In this document: one piece after another, positions 6,498 through 15,043 of the stretch
Layout: the number at the start of each line of letters is the position of its first letter
Position numbering within the stretch: position 1 is the stretch's first letter
Assembly (NCBI GenBank): GCA_026014905.1
Contig: JAOZHK010000086.1
Coordinates: forward strand, 1-15,043
Reading direction: 5' to 3'
DNA from: Candidatus Bathyarchaeota archaeon
GTDB taxonomy: Archaea > Thermoproteota > Bathyarchaeia > RBG-16-48-13 > GCA-020355125
Length of the DNA: 15,043 nt
Made by a program: the position numbers and the translations under genes
Notes under the pieces: model-generated
The model's input: only the letters and a program-made list of their open reading frames with translations
What the model was told of the DNA's origin: nothing
The model's database searches: none

Positions 6498-8054
6498 ATG
6501 ATACCAGCAAAATTACGCACAATGATGATTGAAATGACAGATCCTAAACTGCATCCCTTAGAACGCAGCCTACTACTTGCACTAAAAAACGAAACTACTA
6601 TGGACCTCATCATGCTACAAGAGCAGTCAGGGTTACCCGCTTCGTCAATAACACGAGCAGCCCTCTGGCTAGCAGCTAAAGACTATATTGATATCTTCGA
6701 ACAAAAAGAGATCCAAATCAAATTAGGATCAGAAGGTCAACACTTCCTCGAACATGGTTTCCCCGAACGCAGACTCATTCAATGGATAATCGCCAAAGGG
6801 GGAAAAGCTACAATCGACCAAGTGAAACAACACAGTGGACTAACAGCGACAGAGGTCAATATTGGAATCGGATGGGCAAATCGGAAACAATGGTTACAAA
6901 TCAATCGAACCTCCGAACAAACAACTCTCACCAGTATTCATGAGCCCTTAAAAGATCTTGATGAGGAACTAGTTTCATACATTGGGCTCAAGCAAATGCC
7001 CCTCCAAACACTCCCGCAACAACTTAAAAATCGACTTACTCAATTAAAAAAACGTCCTGATATTCTACAGGTCACTGAATTTGTCGAACGAACATTTCAA
7101 ATTACCTCACTTGGCATGAAAGTAGCACAACACATTACTCAGCCGCAACGAGAATTAAGCCAATTAACCTCTGAACACATTAAAGCGGGGACATGGCGCC
7201 ACCATACTCTCCGTCAATATAACATTCATGCTCCTGTCCAACAGACATGGCCCGGGAAAAAACAAGCATACAGACGATTCTTAGATGAATTAAAGCTTAA
7301 ACTCGTTGCATTAGGATTTAAAGAAATGCTTGGCCCAATTGTCGAACACGCCTTCTTCAACTGTGATGCCCTCTTCATGCCACAAGATCACCCCGCCCGA
7401 GAAATTCATGACCAGTATTATGTGAAAACCCCTATCCAAGGCGATTTATCTGCATTCTCGAATTATGTTGACCAAGTCAAATCCACCCATGAAAACGGAG
7501 GAATCACCGCGTCGCAAGGTTGGCAATATCAATTCTCACTTGAAGAAACCAATCGGCTAATGCTTCGCAGTCAAGGCACAGCTTTGAGCGCACGAATGCT
7601 TGTAAATGATACATTGGAAATCCCGGGGAAATATTTTTCCATCAGTCGATGTTTCAGACCCGACGTGGTGGATCGAACCCATCTCACCGAGTTTAATCAA
7701 ATCGAAGGAATCGTCGTTGGTTCCGCACTTACTTTTCGAGACCTCCTTGGTATATTAAAGATGTTTGCTCTGGAAATAGCGGACGCGGATCAAGTACGAT
7801 TTAAACCCGACTATGTCCCCTTCACTGAGCCCAGTGTTGAGCTCTCAGCATTCAAAAAAGGCGCTGGTTGGCTCGAGTTTGGCGGGGCAGGGATGTTTCG
7901 AAAAGAGGTGACCACCCCCTTAGGAATCAGTGTTCCTGTCATCGCGTGGGGACTCGGAGTCGACCGACTGTTTATGATGAAAGCAGGAATCAATGATATC
8001 CGTGAATTATTCACGTCAGACCTCACATGGCTGAGAAGTCAAAAGGTGATCTAG
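6498..8054 (+). CDS. pheS: Phenylalanyl-tRNA synthetase alpha subunit
   Basis: Catalytic subunit of the alpha2-beta2 enzyme that charges tRNA-Phe. Its 518 residues are close to the archaeal norm. The N-terminal 170 residues look like the winged-helix modules of archaeal/eukaryal PheS, which begin here with LHPLERSLLLALK. The class II catalytic core carries NCDALFMPQDHPARE (about 288-302), the motif 2 region RCFRPD through HLTEFNQIEG (384-404), and motif 3 GGAGMFR with GLGVDRLFM (462-494). Nothing essential appears missing. ATG at 6498 is used, but in-frame ATGs at 6522, 6525 and 6534 are possible; the last would give a start right before the conserved region, and none has a good Shine-Dalgarno. 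Its stop codon directly abuts the pheT ATG. Confidence 0.96.
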   Translation: MIPAKLRTMMIEMTDPKLHPLERSLLLALKNETTMDLIMLQEQSGLPASSITRAALWLAAKDYIDIFEQKEIQIKLGSEGQHFLEHGFPERRLIQWIIAKGGKATIDQVKQHSGLTATEVNIGIGWANRKQWLQINRTSEQTTLTSIHEPLKDLDEELVSYIGLKQMPLQTLPQQLKNRLTQLKKRPDILQVTEFVERTFQITSLGMKVAQHITQPQRELSQLTSEHIKAGTWRHHTLRQYNIHAPVQQTWPGKKQAYRRFLDELKLKLVALGFKEMLGPIVEHAFFNCDALFMPQDHPAREIHDQYYVKTPIQGDLSAFSNYVDQVKSTHENGGITASQGWQYQFSLEETNRLMLRSQGTALSARMLVNDTLEIPGKYFSISRCFRPDVVDRTHLTEFNQIEGIVVGSALTFRDLLGILKMFALEIADADQVRFKPDYVPFTEPSVELSAFKKGAGWLEFGGAGMFRKEVTTPLGISVPVIAWGLGVDRLFMMKAGINDIRELFTSDLTWLRSQKVI

Positions 8055-9752
8055 ATGCCTGTAATAGAAGTACTGTATTCAGATCTGGAGAAACTTCTAA
8101 ACACCGACTTACCCAGCGATCGCGAGGCGCTTAATGAGATACTAGCATATGTTAAAGGCGAAGTTGATCGTTGGGAAGGCGACGAAATGTCGATTGAAAT
8201 AAAAGACGGAAATCGACCTGATCTATGGAGTGTTGAAGGTATTGCCAGAGAGCTCAGGGGCGTCCTGGGTATTGAAGAAGGACTCATTCCCTATACCATT
8301 CACGCTTCTTCGGGAATAGAGGTTAGAGTAAGCCCAGGTCTTCATGACATTCGTCCCTATATAGCAGCGTCTATAGTGAAAGGGGTACGGTTAACCGATG
8401 ATATTATTCGAGAATTCATGCATTTACAAGATAAGCTTGATCACACTTATGGTCGAAGGCGGGGACGCGCCTCGATAGGCCTCTATAACTATGATCTCCT
8501 TACACCTCCGTTACAATATACCCTCGCGAAGCCTACTGAGATCAGCTTTGTACCGTTAGGTGAGAAAGCCCCCATGGATTTGAAGACCATTCTTCGGACT
8601 CATCCTAAAGGCATCCAGTATGGGCATATCATAAACAAATATCCACGTTGGCCCATCCTTATGGATTCCCGCGACAAAGTACTCTCCATTCCTCCAATAA
8701 TCAATTCGAATGATTTAGGACGGATCACTGAAGGAGAACACAACATCTTCGTCGAAGTCACAGGTACGGTGTATCGCACAGTTCTCAACACTCTAAATCT
8801 TGTTACACTCTCGCTAGCAGATCGAGGCCACGACATCTTATCCACTTTGATCAATTATCCATATCCTGTGGAAAGGCAAAAGCATCTTACAACCCCCCAG
8901 TTTCCAACATCATCATTAACCCTACCATTAGAAACCATCAATCAAGTGCTTGGAATACCCCTTTCCCTTAGTGACGTTGAAGCCCTCCTGAAAAAAGCTC
9001 GATACGACGTGACAGACGCGATCTCTCAAGAGATAAAAGTCATCGTTCCAAGCTATCGAATCGACGTGATGCACCCCCTCGATGTCATTGAAGATATTGC
9101 TATCATGTATGGTTATAACAATATTACACCTCGATGGCCAAACCAGATTACCTTTGGTGAAATAAGTACGAACGAACACTTTGTAGATCTCACCCGAGAA
9201 ATAATTGTTGGTCTTGGATTTCAAGAAATCCTGAGTTTTACATTAACAAACAAAGAGACCCTAGTTCAACGAATGGGCAATCCAGACACAAAGATTGTAG
9301 AATTGATCAATCCATCATCCCAACGCTTCACATGTCTACGGAACTGGCTCCTACCAGGCCTCCTCAAATTCCTCAGCCACAATACTCATATAGAATATCC
9401 CCAAAAGATTTTTGAAGTCGGTGAATGTGTCAACCTCGATGACACTCAAGTGAATCGAGTCTCTACCCATCAAAAACTGGGCTGTGTCATTGCCCACTCA
9501 ACCGCCAACTTTAGCGAAATGAAAAGCGAAGCCGAAGCATTCTTCCGCAATATAGGCATAATCCCCGATCTGGTTATAGCCCAACATCCAACTTTCATAA
9601 AAGGCCGCGTAGGCAGGCTTCAGAGTCACGAGACTGAAATCGGAATTCTTGGCGAAATACACCCGCGAATCCTTGAAGAGTGGCGAGTAGAAACTCCTGT
9701 CACTGCATTTGAATTAAACCTGACACAAGTACAAACCCTTTTGCAAGATTAG
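8055..9752 (+). CDS. pheT: Phenylalanyl-tRNA synthetase beta subunit
   Basis: Non-catalytic partner of PheS, with the editing and structural domains. The 565 residues fit the short archaeal/eukaryal form, lacking the bacterial tRNA-binding N-terminal and anticodon-binding C-terminal domains. In order: the N-terminal B1-like region with IKDGNRPDLWSVEGIARELR (49-68), a B3/B4 editing domain (about 95-260, with RRRGRASIGLYNYD), the B5 domain with VPSYRIDVMHPLDVIEDIA (331-349) and its acidic Mg-binding residues, then the catalytic-like module to the C-terminus. The ATG immediately follows the pheS TAG, so the pair is translationally coupled in one operon, as in many archaea. TTTAAATTTTA shortly after its stop looks like the TATA box of the next gene. 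Confidence 0.96.
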   Translation: MPVIEVLYSDLEKLLNTDLPSDREALNEILAYVKGEVDRWEGDEMSIEIKDGNRPDLWSVEGIARELRGVLGIEEGLIPYTIHASSGIEVRVSPGLHDIRPYIAASIVKGVRLTDDIIREFMHLQDKLDHTYGRRRGRASIGLYNYDLLTPPLQYTLAKPTEISFVPLGEKAPMDLKTILRTHPKGIQYGHIINKYPRWPILMDSRDKVLSIPPIINSNDLGRITEGEHNIFVEVTGTVYRTVLNTLNLVTLSLADRGHDILSTLINYPYPVERQKHLTTPQFPTSSLTLPLETINQVLGIPLSLSDVEALLKKARYDVTDAISQEIKVIVPSYRIDVMHPLDVIEDIAIMYGYNNITPRWPNQITFGEISTNEHFVDLTREIIVGLGFQEILSFTLTNKETLVQRMGNPDTKIVELINPSSQRFTCLRNWLLPGLLKFLSHNTHIEYPQKIFEVGECVNLDDTQVNRVSTHQKLGCVIAHSTANFSEMKSEAEAFFRNIGIIPDLVIAQHPTFIKGRVGRLQSHETEIGILGEIHPRILEEWRVETPVTAFELNLTQVQTLLQD

Positions 9753-9756
9753 AGAA

Positions 9757-9768
9757 GTTTAAATTTTA
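9757..9768 (+). promoter_or_regulatory. Putative TATA box of the UPF0182 gene
   Basis: GTTTAAATTTTA lies just past the pheT stop and contains TTTAAA, close to the archaeal consensus. A start about 26 bases on (near 9788) falls after the TTG at 9778 and at the Shine-Dalgarno AGAGGT (9787-9792), which supports translation from the TTG at 9799. Confidence 0.5.
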
Positions 9769-9798
9769 CTGTCATTATTGATAGCCAGAGGTATCACG

Positions 9799-12700
9799 TT
9801 GGATCGAAGCCGAACTCCAATATCCACCATCTTCTTTGTTGCAATCATGTTGATAATGATACTGTCTAGTTTTATCGATAACCCTTTAATCCTGTTCGCG
9901 GTCTTTCTCGGCTTCATCTTTGTATTCATTTTTCTAACCCGACAGCAAACTAGAATACCTCAGGGCACGCGTACCGGACCCCCATCAGACTATTTTCAGC
10001 GGACCATGGGACCATTTCGATCACCAGAGATACCCCGCATCGGAAAATGGATCATCATTCCCATTGCCATTATTGGAGTTATTGGGTTCATTCTTTTTCA
10101 AAATTGGTGGCTCAACCTCGACATTCTCCAGTATTTATACAACTCAAAGGCGAATCTCGACTGGTGGAGCATTCAATTTATAGATAACCATTATTTCTAC
10201 GCCTGTATCGGAGTGGGAATATTAATCGCGCTTAGTGATCCACGAATCACTATTACACGAGATATCGATGGAAAACGTCAACTCTATCTCCATAGTAAAT
10301 TTCTGGGGATCGTGCGACTCCTTCGCAATCAATTCACAAGCTACGCAATGGAAGGCTCTTTTCCCCTTCAAATTAATAACTTGACCTATGATGACAAGAT
10401 CTCGATCAAATATGGTGTAGCATGGAAATTCCTCGAGTTCTTAATCGGGACCGTAATCATAGGTCCCACTATCGCGCAAGGATTAGCACTTCAATTCATG
10501 GTAATCAGTCAATGGCTTGCAAGCCAACAGCTCTCCTGGCTTGACCTTATTCAACGAATATTATCAGTTCTCTGGACCCGTCTATTTACGTCCGAGCTCC
10601 CATCGGGAACCTGGCTTATCGAGAATTCACCTATTTTAGAAGCTATTGCGTGGTTGAATACTCCAATAAATATTATCTGTATCTTGTGGGGAGTCCGGCA
10701 AGGAGTCTCCTTGATCTTTGGCTTACTGCGTGGAAATGTAGTTAAAGCGTTTAAAGCCCTTATCATTATAGGGCTCGCTGCACTCACGCCTATAATATTA
10801 CAAGTCCCGAATCAAGTCTTTGACATCACTACTCCCTTCTATATACAAAGCATGGTGATTGGGGAAATCACGTTACTTGTTTTAGCGATCTTCTTCAGTA
10901 TTCGTGAAGGATTGGTTCAACGATTCGTAAATTTAATGTATCGTCGAAAAATCATGTTGACTGCTATTGTTCTCCTTGCATCTGTCGGTCTCTTGTACGG
11001 TCCCATCGTGGTCGCAGTTCAATATGCTCCAGCAATCGAAGGTAACTGGCAAAACTGGATCTGGACCCCCCAGATTCAACCAACTATTGAGTATACGAAT
11101 TGGGCGACCGGAGTTGATGATATCACGGAAGGCAACTTAGCCGCCGCCTTTGTCACTGGAGAAAACGTGGAGGTTCTGGAAAAAGTTCGTGTGTTTAACG
11201 ACGCCGCAGCGGCATTACGATTAAGATCCCAAATAGGTGTGAACTGGATGGACCTGCAAAACATTGACATCATCTGGCTGAACGAAACAGAATACTGGGT
11301 CTCAGCCCTCACCCTCGTCATGCCAACGGGTGGCGACGAATGGCGAACCGAGCGGTTAATTGTAACTCACTCAGAACGTATCTTAGCGATCGATGCCCAT
11401 ACCGGAGAAATCGTGCCCGCCACGGATGTATTCAATATCAGCACCCCTATCGCAATCTACTACGGGGAGGACGGATTATTTACTGCCTCCGATCAGATCT
11501 ATTTCGACGTCCCTGGGTTTCAGGAGAACCATCTATCAGACTATACAGGCCCCGAACAATATGACGGGGACCCAGATTACGTATTATCTGGATTCAATCT
11601 TATGTGGTATTTCTCTGGAGTTTTTGGTCAGGAACGGCTTCAGCTCGATTTCGCTCGTGGAGACTATGGCGATATTAATATGCTGTATCTCCGCGATGTC
11701 AACGAAAGATTGGAGCCAATCCTCTTACCAGATATGCGAGTTGACGATGATCCACTTCTCGTATCTGACGGAGAACGGCTATACTATGCATTATATGTTT
11801 ATATAGATCGCGAAATGCCAAGCGAATATCTGAATTACGCTAATCAACTTAATACCGAGAATGGCTTTCCAGTGCAGGATCATCGGTTTTGGCGAGTATT
11901 TAGTATTGTATTAATTGACGCTTATGATGGTACGATCTCAGGCCACTTACTCAATACAAATGAGGAGAATTACGTGCTTGATTTGTATCAGAACATCTAT
12001 CAAGAATGGAATACACCTGTCCCAGCATGGTTAATCCCGCAACTACGGTATCCCGAGTTTCTCTATGAAAAACAGATAGCAGCCTACAACAAATTCCATG
12101 TGACAGACCCTGATGTCTGGCAGGGAAACACCGATTTCTTTGGTTTAACGACAAGTTCCACCGGTAGTGCGATAGAAGATGTTCGATACGTCGTCTTCAA
12201 CTTAAATGGAGAAACATTTTGGGCTGCAGTGCGATTAGTCGAAAAAGATCAGTCACCTGGAAAGAATATAGCAGCAATGTACGTGGCATTGAATGGTGAA
12301 AACCTTGGTGAGAATTTTCTCCTCTTGGGTGGTGAGGGTGCGGTCATTGGCCCACAAACTGCGTTGGACTCTATTAGTAACTTCAGTCCCACAAAGTCTC
12401 TACTTAGCCTCCACCCTAATTGGGAATCGGGAAATATCTTGATGTATGTCATTAATGGAACCCTGTATTATTTTGTCCCCTATTACGCTGAAACATCAAC
12501 CACGTTAGCTCCAGCAATGATTTCAGCTGTTGATGCCCTAACTCAGAGAGTTGGGTTTTATGTGATCGATAATCCTCAGGATGCAATAGAAGTGGGAGAA
12601 GGTACCGCACGAGCCTTTGCAGATCTAGTTGGACAGCAAGTAGAATTAACCGCTGAACTTCGTAAACAACAGGTACTTGATACCTTTACAGACTTGGGGT

Positions 12701-12975
12701 ATTCACAGATCAACACCGGTGAGCCAGCGGCAAACTTCGATGAGACAACGAATCTGAAATATTTGAACGAAGAGGATTGGGAACAAACGCAGACGACACT
12801 CGCCTCGTACATTGATACTTGGGTTGCTCCCTTTAACTTGACTCACGTCTTATATTGGGAAACAGCTGACACCGATGACAATAGGTTTCTGCATATTGGA
12901 GTCTTACTTGAAGGCCTCGCGTTTCCAGATGCCCTTGGATTGTATGCTCTGAGAATTCAATACCAGTCAGGATGA
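9799..12975 (+). CDS. UPF0182 family large membrane protein, function unknown
   Basis: About 1058 residues. The first 410 hold roughly nine hydrophobic segments (about 8-25, 28-46, 83-100, 132-146, 211-239, 284-310, 317-336, 348-367, 384-408). The remaining 650 form one large domain, probably outside the cell. The family (PF03699) is recognised from the extracellular part: LIDAYDGTI (705-713), LRYPEFLYEK (749-758) and FHVTDPDVW (766-774), which match the core signature of bacterial UPF0182 proteins. It is longer than the typical bacterial member of about 900-1000 residues. No function is established for the family. The start is set at TTG 9799 because AGAGGT precedes it by 6 bases; an upstream in-frame TTG at 9778 has no such signal and may lie before the transcript start. 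It follows pheT by 46 bases with its own TATA-like box and is convergent with the MFS gene, 8 bases apart. Confidence 0.87.
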   Translation: MDRSRTPISTIFFVAIMLIMILSSFIDNPLILFAVFLGFIFVFIFLTRQQTRIPQGTRTGPPSDYFQRTMGPFRSPEIPRIGKWIIIPIAIIGVIGFILFQNWWLNLDILQYLYNSKANLDWWSIQFIDNHYFYACIGVGILIALSDPRITITRDIDGKRQLYLHSKFLGIVRLLRNQFTSYAMEGSFPLQINNLTYDDKISIKYGVAWKFLEFLIGTVIIGPTIAQGLALQFMVISQWLASQQLSWLDLIQRILSVLWTRLFTSELPSGTWLIENSPILEAIAWLNTPINIICILWGVRQGVSLIFGLLRGNVVKAFKALIIIGLAALTPIILQVPNQVFDITTPFYIQSMVIGEITLLVLAIFFSIREGLVQRFVNLMYRRKIMLTAIVLLASVGLLYGPIVVAVQYAPAIEGNWQNWIWTPQIQPTIEYTNWATGVDDITEGNLAAAFVTGENVEVLEKVRVFNDAAAALRLRSQIGVNWMDLQNIDIIWLNETEYWVSALTLVMPTGGDEWRTERLIVTHSERILAIDAHTGEIVPATDVFNISTPIAIYYGEDGLFTASDQIYFDVPGFQENHLSDYTGPEQYDGDPDYVLSGFNLMWYFSGVFGQERLQLDFARGDYGDINMLYLRDVNERLEPILLPDMRVDDDPLLVSDGERLYYALYVYIDREMPSEYLNYANQLNTENGFPVQDHRFWRVFSIVLIDAYDGTISGHLLNTNEENYVLDLYQNIYQEWNTPVPAWLIPQLRYPEFLYEKQIAAYNKFHVTDPDVWQGNTDFFGLTTSSTGSAIEDVRYVVFNLNGETFWAAVRLVEKDQSPGKNIAAMYVALNGENLGENFLLLGGEGAVIGPQTALDSISNFSPTKSLLSLHPNWESGNILMYVINGTLYYFVPYYAETSTTLAPAMISAVDALTQRVGFYVIDNPQDAIEVGEGTARAFADLVGQQVELTAELRKQQVLDTFTDLGYSQINTGEPAANFDETTNLKYLNEEDWEQTQTTLASYIDTWVAPFNLTHVLYWETADTDDNRFLHIGVLLEGLAFPDALGLYALRIQYQSG

Positions 12976-12983
12976 TGGATGCG

Positions 12984-14369
12984 TTAACAATTTTCCCTTT
13001 TCTTATCTAAGCCCATAATCCAATCGAAGTCTTGTTGCAGTTCATCATCGACCGTCGCCCCTCGTATCTCAATTTGTCTGATCTGGTCGCGGGTTCGTTC
13101 AATATCTTCGGTAACGATTCGCGTGAATTCACCTCGCACTGTCGAAGAGTAGGTAGAAGGCTCCTTGAGTTTCATGAATAGTAATCCTCCACCAAAACGG
13201 CCAACAGCGGATATTGCATAGGTTAATTGGAGAGAGAGAATATCGGTGACTCCTGATGAAAGAAAGAACGTTGGTAAATAGCCCCCTGCTAACGATCCAC
13301 AAAAGGTGGCAACCCCAATTATAGTATTATATAGCGCGATACTCGCGCCGCGTTGCTCCGGTTGAGTAATATCAAGTTGATATACAAACAGAACGATCTC
13401 GGCAATAGCTCCAAAAACCCCGCCGATAAGATTCGCGAGGAGAAGATGGTAGACATTGGTTGCGAGCGCATATAATGTCGGGTAGATGAAGATAATAGCG
13501 CGACTTCCAATCAGTAAGAAACGTCGCCCCGATTTATCAGTAATTCGTCCAATAATTCGTCGGACAAAAATACTGACGAAGCTTGAGATCACTGAGATAA
13601 ATGCGATCTCCAGCATATCAGCTTGGACGATTCGTACAGTTGTGATAGCGAAGAGAGGCCAAGAGATGGACATGAAGAAGCTGTGAATCGAGCTAACCAT
13701 ACATAATGTACGAAAATTATGATTATTCCGGAGGAGGTCCCAATTTAACCAGGGGATTTGGGAGCGTTTCTGCGTTGTTTCTTCTCGAACGCGGATCATG
13801 ACTACTGATGATATTAAGCCAGTTACTGAAGCTAAGATAATGGGTAGGAAATACATGGAGGATAAACTACCTCCAATAAGCGTCATTAAGTAACCAGAGA
13901 GTAATGTCGCGCCTGTTGAGCCTAGGGAAGCAGCAATATTGATGCGGGAAGTGATGGTTCCACGTTTTGATTTTGGTGCGACCCAACCAATTAGTGAAGC
14001 CCAGGCAGGTGTCATAATTGAAGTTGCAAACGATTGTAACGTGATGACTAGAATAAACTGGGTTGGCGAGTTCACAATTAATAAGGGAAGCCAGAGTAAC
14101 GCAGAGAATAGCCCTCCAAACAAAATGGCGGGGATATATCTGCCAAGTCGATCGCTAATTGCACCCCAAAAGACTTGAGTGATGTTACCGAACAGATTCA
14201 TGAGAGAGCGAAGCCAACCCATTTCGGTGGAAGAGGCTCCTAATTGAACTGCATACACAGAAATATAGGGACTAATAATTCCATTACTGAAATTCAGTAG
14301 GGAGTGGCGAGCAAAAAAGGGTTTTAAGGAGACGTCCTGTTGTTTTTCCACATCAGATTCTATAGACAA
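12984..14369 (-). CDS. MFS transporter, substrate unknown
   Basis: A 461-residue membrane transporter of the major facilitator superfamily with about 12 hydrophobic segments in two halves. Each half carries the loop motif A: GAISDRLGRY (loop 2-3) and GRITDKSGRR (loop 8-9). The first helix region reads FSNGIISPYISVYAVQLGAS, typical of drug/sugar-type MFS carriers, but the substrate cannot be read from sequence. After the last helix a cytoplasmic tail of about 50 residues is charged and probably helical (DIERTRDQIRQIE), longer than usual for the family. The start is TTG; AAAGGAT lies 9 bases before it, and no better in-frame start is nearby. It is convergent with the UPF0182 gene and divergent from the membrane protein gene to its right. 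Confidence 0.92.
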   Translation of the reverse strand: MSIESDVEKQQDVSLKPFFARHSLLNFSNGIISPYISVYAVQLGASSTEMGWLRSLMNLFGNITQVFWGAISDRLGRYIPAILFGGLFSALLWLPLLIVNSPTQFILVITLQSFATSIMTPAWASLIGWVAPKSKRGTITSRINIAASLGSTGATLLSGYLMTLIGGSLSSMYFLPIILASVTGLISSVVMIRVREETTQKRSQIPWLNWDLLRNNHNFRTLCMVSSIHSFFMSISWPLFAITTVRIVQADMLEIAFISVISSFVSIFVRRIIGRITDKSGRRFLLIGSRAIIFIYPTLYALATNVYHLLLANLIGGVFGAIAEIVLFVYQLDITQPEQRGASIALYNTIIGVATFCGSLAGGYLPTFFLSSGVTDILSLQLTYAISAVGRFGGGLLFMKLKEPSTYSSTVRGEFTRIVTEDIERTRDQIRQIEIRGATVDDELQQDFDWIMGLDKKRENC

Positions 14370-14517
14370 CGTATCAGGATCCTTTGTGCTCGTGCTGGAT
14401 GGGGTGATACAGATTGGATATCGTGGTCCCTTTTTATCATTTCGTATTTATTTGGAAAAGTTTTTATCACCATCGCGAAATCAAGAAATAGAATCTACAG
14501 TAAAAACGTGTCTGAAT
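14370..14517. promoter_or_regulatory. Probable divergent promoter zone, MFS (-) and right-edge membrane protein (+)
   Basis: The AT-rich part (about 14428-14510) contains several TATA-like boxes: TTTTTATCAT (14431-14440), GTATTTATTT (14444-14453) and GTTTTTATCA (14460-14469). Read leftward, these could drive the MFS gene; read rightward, the last could drive the membrane protein. At 14378-14383 the palindrome GGATCC forms part of the AGGA-type ribosome-site candidates on both strands. Confidence 0.35.
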
Positions 14518-15043
14518 TTGGCTGAGGAAGTCAAAAAACGGGTTCTGCGGATCACCCTTAATTCAACAGTGTTAGTTGTTTTAGCTATAGCATTAAATAT
14601 CACAATTCCTGGCGCGTTAGCGATTATCAGCTCGATTCCATCAGAAGGGCTCTCACTGAGTACAGCACTCATTCTTTTACTAGTTATCGTGATGGCCTTT
14701 CAGTCGCTGCGGATCATATTGGATCTTGTACGACTTGTCGATTTATTTTCCGAGTTATTAGTGAAACATATTCCTGGTTTGAAAACAGAGGGCAAAGTGT
14801 CTGTCGTGAAAGCCCTTAAAGAAATTATTATTGTCATTGTTCTCGTTATTATAACCACCGCAGTTTTTCCATTTACGCTACTCGTACCAGAGCTTGAACC
14901 ATGGCTAAGTATAGGAGTCTCAATGACATCGATTATCGTTTCAATAATTCTCTTATACGATGCAGGGAAAACGCTATATGCTGTCTTCCAATCAGGACTC
15001 GATTTTTTCATTGATCGTATTGTTGGAAACGGAGAGCAAGTGG
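14386..15043 (+). CDS. Unrecognised multi-pass membrane protein (partial, C-terminus off window)
   Basis: An open frame of about 219 codons runs off the right edge. It has four clear hydrophobic segments: VLVVLAIALNITIPGALAII, then a stretch including ALILLLVIVMAF, then EIIIVIVLVIITTAVF, then IGVSMTSIIVSIILLY. Charged cytoplasmic-type linkers such as KHIPGLKTEGK separate them. I do not recognise the family; a channel or transporter subunit is possible, but no signature motif is visible. The start is unsettled. GTG at 14386 has AGGA 6 bases before it but leaves only 16 bases to the divergent MFS start. TTG at 14518 (followed by AEEVKKR) would leave the AT-rich stretch as promoter and put the first membrane segment near the N-terminus. 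The reading frame from about 14518 onward is secure. Confidence 0.75.
   Translation, partial: MLVLDGVIQIGYRGPFLSFRIYLEKFLSPSRNQEIESTVKTCLNLAEEVKKRVLRITLNSTVLVVLAIALNITIPGALAIISSIPSEGLSLSTALILLLVIVMAFQSLRIILDLVRLVDLFSELLVKHIPGLKTEGKVSVVKALKEIIIVIVLVIITTAVFPFTLLVPELEPWLSIGVSMTSIIVSIILLYDAGKTLYAVFQSGLDFFIDRIVGNGEQV

Noticed and set aside
6411..6533. Frame of about 40 codons starting ATG TTT TTA upstream of pheS, as a possible leader peptide
   Set aside because: It is not rich in phenylalanine codons, overlaps the pheS start out of frame, and has no ribosome site; chance is more likely.
11340..11806. Plus-strand frames of 74 and 137 codons inside the UPF0182 gene
   Set aside because: Out-of-frame shadows of a continuous coding sequence with recognisable family motifs.

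Overview
The window is a stretch of ordinary archaeal chromosome. Archaeal markers are the archaeal-type phosphopantetheine adenylyltransferase, a type II methionine aminopeptidase, archaeal/eukaryal-type PheS and PheT, the archaeal-only DUF1512 family, a Bat-type HTH regulator, an archaeal COG1407 phosphoesterase, AT-rich TATA-like boxes and many TTG/GTG starts. Base composition is moderate. The mix of archaeal housekeeping genes with a bacterial-looking UPF0182 protein would suit an Asgard lineage or another mesophilic archaeon, but I cannot assign a phylum from the sequence alone. I saw no insertion sequence, integrase, CRISPR array or toxin-antitoxin pair.

Layout. Positions 1-461 (-) hold the 5' part of a phosphoesterase gene cut by the window edge. 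Positions 575-700 (+) hold a complete, stand-alone 5S rRNA gene. Positions 747-1370 (-) and 1459-3087 (+) form a divergent pair: a Bat-type regulator with a C..CxxC cysteine set, and a hybrid cluster protein (Hcp) with every expected cluster ligand. Between them lies a perfect 18-bp palindrome, a strong operator candidate. Positions 3344-4847 (+) hold DUF1512 followed by a small membrane zinc-ribbon protein. Positions 4852-5754 (-) are methionine aminopeptidase, divergent from coaD (5827-6306, +). Positions 6498-9752 (+) are pheS-pheT with stop and start codons abutting. Positions 9799-12975 (+) encode a very large UPF0182 membrane protein, convergent with an MFS transporter (12984-14369, -). 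An unrecognised multi-pass membrane protein starts just beyond it (+) and runs off the right edge.

Together, the middle is translation and cofactor housekeeping (Phe-tRNA charging, N-terminal Met removal, CoA synthesis, 5S rRNA). The left part carries a likely nitrosative or redox stress module (regulator, operator, Hcp). The right part is cell-envelope and transport functions of unknown substrate. No clear new multi-gene system was found. The best leads are the regulator/palindrome/hcp module, the uncharacterised DUF1512 and zinc-ribbon pair, and the archaeal UPF0182 protein.
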